This document shows, in pieces, positions 9,370-14,548 of a stretch of 14,548 nt of DNA. Source of the stretch: Byssochlamys sp. IMV 00236 (Eukaryota > Ascomycota > Eurotiomycetes > Eurotiales > Thermoascaceae); assembly GCA_001931875.2 (NCBI GenBank), contig MSJH02000630.1:1-14548 (forward strand), written 5' to 3'. Both the position numbers and the translations under genes were made by a program. Numbering within the stretch: the stretch's first letter is position 1; each line of letters begins with the position of its first letter. Below the pieces are notes generated by a model. It saw nothing but the letters and a program-made list of their open reading frames with translations, was not told the origin of the DNA and searched no databases.

Positions 9370-11184
9370 TCAGCAATCAAATATGTCTTTGTGGCCACTC
9401 CCCCCGCTCTCGCGTGGACCCGAAGACATTGAACTGCTCCCTTCCTCCTCATCATCAACCTCCACAACTATATCTGTCTTGACTGTAACTTGTCCACTGC
9501 GCACAAGCCCTGTTTGATCTGGTGAAGACACCATTATTCTGCTTTCGGATCGGTCCGAGCAGTGGTCCCAGTCCAGCTCGGTCTTGTCCCCGTACACCGG
9601 GGTGGCAGAAATAGATGTCTCCCTGCGGGGCCCACGGCGGTGGGTTTTGCGCCCCATCTCGATTGTCTGGGTATCCTTGCTCGAATGTGAACGAGACCAA
9701 GGATAGCCAGGATAACGCCCATCCCGACGGTTGTCAACAAAGGTGCGAAGGAATAGCCGGATTACTGGGGCGCAAGTGGCGATCAGAATACTATAATTCT
9801 CGATTCTATTGCCAATGATGATTAAGATCAGTATTCTATACGCATGCCTGTAGCTTTTAAGCTGTGGAAGATCGAAGGTGCTTACTTGACCCAGAGAATA
9901 AAATGCACAATATTGTCTGAATGGTGACGTTAGCATGTGGTCACAAGAGGAGCTATCGTTATAGGACTCACAGGTGAAATCTAGTCTATCTCCGAGAGAT
10001 TTAAGAAGCTGTAGAGATGATGTTAGTTATCCGACACCAAAATTGAAGTGGTTAGGCTCTTTAAAATTAACGTACGTAGGTCTTAACGATAGAGGCTGCT
10101 CCCGAAAGGAAAAGAGGCACGCTCAAGCTTATTGTCTGCCAGATACGACGTGACCGTACGCTACTATTAAGTCTCTTGAACTGAGTCCAAACAGAAACGT
10201 TCGGATTACGGTGTAGTGTCTGGATAAAGAACTGCCAGAGCTCGAAGGCAGATATGACGCCTAGGAAGAAGTCGATAGACGTGTTGAACCCTGTCATTAT
10301 TCTTTAGTTAGAAATTCGAGAGAATACAGGACGATGGCTCCTTACCTCCTTGCACAAATCCCACAGTCGTCTGCACGTTTGGGCTCTGGCACTTGACTGA
10401 CCCATCCGCAGGGAGAGGATCCCACATGTAGTGGAAGTACTTTGTCCTATCCGCTGGACGGTAGGGATTTGGTCCACATTGCACGACGATTTGTACAATT
10501 GTCAGGGCATTTGCTATCACTTGTATGATCATCGAGATGATAATGCTCAACCGTATACGTCTATCGCTGGCAGAGAAACACTGGTAGAGGAACCACATCA
10601 TCCCGGTTCGCGACACCATGGCTGCAGCGACAGCTATTGATAATTAGAAGAGGGACAAGATGATAGAGATCTAGCAATGAACACGTACCTGTCGGCTGTG
10701 ACGCGAAGTCGAACCTCAATGACTGCACTTTCTCTGTAGGACTAAGATAGAAGAAGTGTCGTCCAAGGCCCCATTGATAGCTATAGATTATTAAGTAACT
10801 GTTTCGAAGGAAACCACATAGGAAATTCACGTACCTTAACTGGATCAAAGTCATATGCAGGAGATCTAGAGAATACCCGAATAGGAATATCAGATCCTCG
10901 AATCCCCACACCCTTTCGGGAGCTGACACTTGAGGAAGGGCCCAACGGATCCATGCTTTCATAGAGAACCTGAAGATCAGGACAACTCCGACAATGCCGG
11001 TGAGGACCTTTATTTTCTGTGTCAGAAGTGGTATGCACAATTGATCAAGTATCTTTATCATACCCAGCAGACTCTGACGATATCCGTGCCTGACCGCAGG
11101 TTAGCACAATCACTCTCATGACGGAGCTCGGGAGGCAATCGAACCAATGTTCACATCACCCTCACTGGGGCGCGGGATATCCAT
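9370..11184 (-). CDS. Seven-transmembrane fungal rhodopsin-domain protein (SAT4/Pth11-like integral membrane protein)
   Basis: Predicted plasma-membrane 7TM protein of the fungal rhodopsin-like family, which includes Pth11-type receptors and proteins often found in secondary-metabolite clusters; no ligand is known. My model has nine exons: 11184-11166, 11089-11064, 11016-10835, 10780-10689, 10633-10346, 10290-10076, 10008-9972, 9916-9886, 9805-9370. It encodes 441 aa, stop at 9370. All eight introns are GT-AG (76, 47, 54, 55, 55, 67, 55, 80 bp), and several have clear CTAAC branch sites. Membrane spans fall at about 18-34, 56-76, 106-126, 134-157, 205-226, 252-272 and 287-315. Family hallmarks are WGFEDLIFL in span 2, YQWGLGRHFF after it, the loop with Cys159 and Cys188, and ASIVKTY in span 6. 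The last 120 residues are a hydrophilic tail with an acidic and serine-rich patch (VEVDDEEEGSSSMSS), presumably cytosolic. The first two exons are the least certain part; the alternative start is an ATG at 11061, unspliced. It is co-oriented with the hydroxylase. Confidence 0.9.
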
Positions 11185-11271
11185 CTCTGCGTACACAGAG
11201 ATCGGTCCCAGTACGAGATGGCAGCAAGGCTGATTCTGTTTTGGTAAGGAATGACAGATGTTCACAATTAA

Positions 11272-11802
11272 AGACTAACAGGGCCAGACTGCTGTTTATG
11301 TGGTCGAGCTCTGCGCAACCATCAAGCTGGATCGTTGTGTAGCCAAGGCGACCCGACTTTGTGGCTTCCTACAGGCCTCTATCATTATCCACCCCCAAAT
11401 CAAAAAGAATATTGCTGGTCAATATGGCCCAGACAAGATATCCTGGAGAGAAACATGCAAGATCTATCACAGTGTCCCCTCTGGTTAAGCATCCCTCGAT
11501 TGAGAGAACCAACCAGAGTTCCTGTCATTCCTGCAGATGGAGGAATGAGGTACGGCCAGCCTCCCCCAAGGGATAGTGGCGGATCTGCAAGTAGCTGGGA
11601 ATCCACGCGAGGGCGAGACATTCAGACACATGAAACTGCGAATAATAACCAAAGAGTTTATTGTGCAGGAATTATGAGCGAACATCTTGTGGGTGGACCG
11701 GACTGCATCTTTCTAACACCAGAATTAGTCCAGCAAGCTCACTTGTGGCAGAAACCTTATCTGCACATGGTAGACATTGGCCTGCAAGGGACTGGTTTCT
11801 AA
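11272..11802 (+). other. Long open frame without recognised product; doubtful gene
   Basis: This plus-strand frame is open for about 176 codons up to TAA at 11800-11802. It has no convincing ATG at its head; the first ATG is well inside. It is rich in Pro, Gly, Gln and Ser, with no domain I recognise, for example VPVIPADGGMRYGQPPP. Overlapping it in another frame, an ATG at 11118 could be spliced through a GTAAGG donor (11244) into a 62-codon frame ending at 11488, but that intron would be only about 44 bp. It would also run antisense through the first exon of the 7TM gene. A frame this long has a noticeable chance of arising at random in DNA of this composition. Confidence 0.18.
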
Positions 11803-12140
11803 GTACAGTATAAAAAGGAAGGACATCGAGGGGCATGCGTTAGGTTCAGGGTAACAACCACGCAGATTCAAGCGAACGTTCGTCAATATGTAAGACAAGC
11901 TGACCATCAAAGCCACCAAACAAGGCCTGTTGGCCAGGAAAGATCGCTTTCCGGAGGCCATCGATCTGACCGCGATGCAGCTCAGCTAGCTGATGACGCC
12001 GTTGAACCCTCAACAGCTGGGTAGCCGATCAAGATAATCGTGTGTGGCATGCTTCAAGGTTTCTGTACGGTGAGAGCGTGCTAGCGAGATCTATCCAGTT
12101 TTCAGCACATCGCTCATTTTGGTAACTGAGGGGCGAGGGC

Positions 12141-12174
12141 AGAAACGGGGAAGTAGCAATTGATCTCCGTTTCT
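12141..12174. repeat. Inverted repeat able to form a stem-loop
   Basis: AGAAACGG (12141-12148) pairs with CCGTTTCT (12167-12174), with an 18-base spacer. Including neighbouring bases, the arms extend to 11 with one wobble. It lies 10 bases before a second hairpin. Confidence 0.4.
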
Positions 12175-12184
12175 CCCATTTTGG

Positions 12185-12215
12185 CTTCAGGCGACAGCGT
12201 CGCCGTCACTTGAAG
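12185..12215. repeat. Compact GC-rich hairpin
   Basis: GGCGAC-AGC-GTCGCC is a perfect six-pair stem with a three-base loop (12190-12204). It is extended by CTTCA (12185-12189) pairing with TGAAG (12211-12215) across a six-base bulge. The function is unknown; it could be RNA structure in an untranslated region or a protein-binding palindrome. Confidence 0.45.
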
Positions 12216-12857
12216 CACAGTATTGTCAACTTGTGTTTGGTTCGGGTGGTTTGGCTAAGTATCCGAGAGTGGGTTGAGGTTCAAACCTTTACGGCCGCTA
12301 AAAGAACACAGACATTTAGTTCAACAGCTTATTCTCCCGATGCAAGGGACCATCGCGTGAAATCAGCCAGTCATGGACAGTTGTGTCTGCGGCTCCTTGC
12401 ATCGACAAACATATCCGAAAAAAAAAATGTGATCCATGTATAGTTCCCATTGGATGGCAACGTCAGATATTATTACAGAGAATTGCCAGTGAACCATTTA
12501 TTGTCGAGTTCAAACCCTACCGAAGGCTGTCGTCTTTATCTATAGATGATGTCGGAACTGTGTGTCCACTAAGTACTTAGCTGGTGGTTATTGTTGAGTA
12601 GCACACACAGCTCCAAGGCAGTCTACACATAGCACCCATGAACACGCATCATCGCTGATACCTGCTGTCATTGCTTTCCTTTGGCATGCTGGGAGACAAG
12701 TGGGAGCCTTCTGAAACCAAAGTATGTCTAAAGATATCTCCAGGATATCTCATCTGCTAGAATTTCAAAATCAAAAGACTATTGCCTCACATCCACCCCA
12801 GACCAGACCCATCTGTTTGATTCAGTAGCTGTACTGCAAATTTCTGGGACTTAAAAC

Positions 12858-13385
12858 CTAAGATATCACAAACGCATATATATGATGGCCACTCTCCCTG
12901 TGTTCCTCCATCGGGGATAATAAACGTTTAATGAATCCTTGACCGTCGTGGATTTGCTGTTTGTAGGGCAATAAAGACCGAAATGGAGGGCAATGGACGA
13001 CAAACTCGGCGCAGCCATTTATTGCCCACATATTACGTCCATATGGAACGCTAATAACTATAACAATAAAAAAAGAACGATTCACGGAGGCGATAGCAAC
13101 CACAATGACTGCCTCAGGGGGAGGCGTCGTATAAACTTGCTCTATCTTGTACTTGCTGGTCCAGACAAGGAATACAAGATTTGTTTCAGAGATGATAATT
13201 TTATCACAACTTTACCAAGGAAATGGAGAGACGCCCATGTGGCAATCCACGTTTGTGGTGTTCCATCTCGATCGTTGTTCGATTCCTGGCGCAATGCAAG
13301 GGGCGATCATCCCTTTCTTGACGTGTCGGGAGTCTCTCCCACCTGTTCGTGTCGGAGAAAACACTCGTCTAATTTCTATCCCCAT
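12858..13385 (-). CDS. Candidate small two-exon gene, product unknown
   Basis: Hypothetical model: exons 13385-13216 and 13155-12858, joined by a 60-bp intron with donor GTAAAG and acceptor GGACCAG. The two frames meet in phase and give 155 aa. The first exon is basic (EIRRVFSPTRTGGRDSRH). The second has one hydrophobic segment, about residues 76-92 (VIVVAIASVNRSFFIVIVIS), which could span a membrane. A TATA box lies 30 bp upstream of the ATG, closer than usual. The intron lacks a clean CTAAC branch. I do not recognise the protein, and competing plus-strand frames of similar length exist, so this may be no gene at all. Confidence 0.2.
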
Positions 13386-13414
13386 CTCGCTTCTCCAAAA
13401 GGCAGAACTGTGGG

Positions 13415-13424
13415 TCTTTTATAG
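13415..13424 (-). promoter_or_regulatory. TATA box-like sequence
   Basis: The minus strand reads CTATAAAAGA, a strong match to the TATAAAA consensus. It lies just upstream of the candidate gene that starts at 13385. The spacing to that ATG (about 30 bp) would leave almost no 5' UTR. Confidence 0.3.
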
Positions 13425-13616
13425 CCTAGGGTAAGCTCAAAGCCCACATCATGCCTTTGGGCGTTCTGGTTTTTATGTTTAGAGGGCGAGAAGAGGTTGG
13501 GAGGGCGCGCACAGTTCAACCTCCGGATCGCACTCCAGAGTTCCGCTGTCCGTTAACCTCGCCGAAGGTTTTGGACCTTGCATTCTTGTCCGGCATGGAA
13601 CGCCTCCGGGGACGCA

Positions 13617-14273
13617 TTAGCAGACATCTTCTCCGGTGATCAGATAGACTTCCAATGTAAGAGTTCGTCCTCCAGGTTTATCTACGATCCACAAGGGATG
13701 ATCCAGACCTAAAAGACTTTGACAGAACTTGAGAGCGTGGCCCCGGATTACTTCCGGTCGATCCAGCTTTCCCCATGCCACATTGTGGAAGGTTTTGGGG
13801 CTCACTATCTCTCTTCCGCTTCTGGTCTGACATACTTGATCGAGGCCGCGAGGGTCATGGTGTCTACGCCGTCGGATGGAATCAGCCAGCCCTAAGTGTT
13901 TCGCGTCTGCAATGAGACGGATCATGAACGCTTAACCCATACTGACCGGACTGATACTGCCTGATTTTTGGGTCTTTTTCTCGTGGAATGATCTGGATGC
14001 CACAATTGGGGGCAATTCGTCGTCTTTCATTTCGCGCTTATCCCGTTGTTCTGGCTCTAGGAACCCCCCTACTGTCGGACACGCTACGACCTACCTTATC
14101 GAAGGGCCCACATGTTCTTCATATGCGAGGATCTCTATCCGCTGAAGTCAATGTGAGTGTCTACAGGTCCTCATGGGAGCAGGGATCCGACCACAGACCC
14201 TGTGGCACGCGTCTGCCATGGACGGCGACCAGCAGGCTGGCCATGCCCTTACCATCCGATTGGATTTCTCCAT
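13617..14273 (-). CDS. Candidate four-exon gene, product unknown
   Basis: Hypothetical model: exons 14273-14253, 14141-14095, 13992-13958 and 13906-13617, giving 130 aa with the stop at 13617. The three introns have GT-AG ends (donors GTAAGG, GTAGGT, GTATCA; acceptors ACTTCAG, ATCCAG, TTGCAG; 111, 102 and 51 bp) and all join in frame. The core is the last exon, which reads like a soluble globular protein: ADSIRRRRHHDPRGLDQ, EIVSPKTFHNVAWGKLD, LGLDHPLWIVDKPGGRTL. I see no known family motif. The last exon alone also has an ATG at 13925 and could be a 102-codon single-exon ORF. The small upstream exons are the weakest part. It may be a remnant of a larger gene. Confidence 0.28.
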
Positions 14274-14548
14274 GAGATCGGGAGATAGATGACTTCAAGC
14301 CATGTGGTTCTGGCAGTTCCAGACATGTGGTGACCACGCAGCTGGGGACATTCAAAAAGACTAAGACTCCAGCAGGTAGAATTCTATCGATCTTCTTTTA
14401 CTCCATCCCCTGCAGACCATCAGGCTGTCATTCTTTCTTCTGGCCCACGTCTTTCCTTGTCTTCTGTCGTGTACAATTGTACCATTATCCTACCCCCTCT
14501 GCGAGGGGCCTGAGGCTGTGCTATACTATCAATTGATATCTTTCCCCC
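14274..14548. other. Right edge of window, no gene seen
   Basis: Only short, unremarkable open frames on both strands. If the candidate gene at 13617-14273 is real, this would be its upstream region on the minus strand; no TATA box or CCAAT box stands out. Confidence 0.4.

Larger units (their letters stand above)
11803..12857. other. Intergenic stretch, no gene seen; contains two stem-loop candidates
   Basis: Open frames here are short (65-78 codons) and carry no family motif. A minus-strand frame at 11961-11725 starts with a hydrophobic segment but has nothing else to support it. The inverted repeats near 12141-12215 are listed separately. An A run lies at about 12419-12427. Confidence 0.5.

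Noticed and set aside
11725..11961. Minus-strand 78-codon frame with a hydrophobic start resembling a signal peptide
   Set aside because: One hydrophobic patch is the only support; poor start context, no family, no neighbouring exon that fits.
12251..12296. tRNA-like signals: GGTTCAAACC (B-box match, 12279-12288) after TGGCTAAG (A-box-like)
   Set aside because: A T-arm can be drawn with two wobble pairs, but no matching acceptor stem, D-arm or anticodon arm can be found upstream at the right distance.
12993..13434. Plus-strand frames of 143 and 95 codons
   Set aside because: No domain, odd composition, and they conflict with each other and with the minus-strand spliced model; neither has a promoter or splice evidence.

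Overview
The window looks like nuclear DNA of a filamentous ascomycete. The support is: short GT-AG introns (about 47-111 bp) interrupting the genes, a fungal-type Ty3/Gypsy chromovirus destroyed by C-to-T and G-to-A transitions typical of repeat-induced point mutation (RIP), and a protein of the fungal-only rhodopsin-like 7TM family. Genus and species cannot be fixed from the sequence; a Eurotiomycete-like genome is a guess.

Layout. (1) Bases 1 to about 5102 are a very AT-rich block. Read on the minus strand it is a RIP-ruined chromovirus in the order LTR, gag zinc knuckle, RT, RNase H, integrase, chromodomain; its 3' end lies beyond the left edge. The outer LTR edge, about 5045-5102, is GC-richer and looks unmutated. 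(2) Bases 5115-5434 hold a second decayed coding remnant on the plus strand, of unknown identity. (3) Bases 5983-7685 (minus) are an intact two-exon class A FAD aromatic hydroxylase of the phenol hydroxylase/TfdB type, with a thioredoxin-like C-terminal domain. (4) Bases 7872-9369 are non-coding as far as I can see. They include the hydroxylase promoter, where an iron-type GATA motif abuts a CCG-N5-CGG zinc-cluster site. (5) Bases 9370-11184 (minus) are a nine-exon gene for a 7TM fungal rhodopsin-domain (SAT4/Pth11-like) membrane protein. (6) Bases 11185-14548 hold no recognisable gene. Two in-frame spliced models on the minus strand (12858-13385 and 13617-14273) and one long plus-strand reading frame (11272-11802) are candidates only.

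How the parts relate. The hydroxylase and the 7TM protein lie on the same strand, with about 1.5 kb between the 7TM stop and the hydroxylase ORF. A tailoring-type flavin hydroxylase beside a cluster-type membrane protein, next to a RIP-silenced transposon block, resembles the edge of an accessory or secondary-metabolite region. No backbone enzyme (PKS, NRPS, terpene cyclase) or transcription factor is visible here, so a cluster is an inference, not a call.
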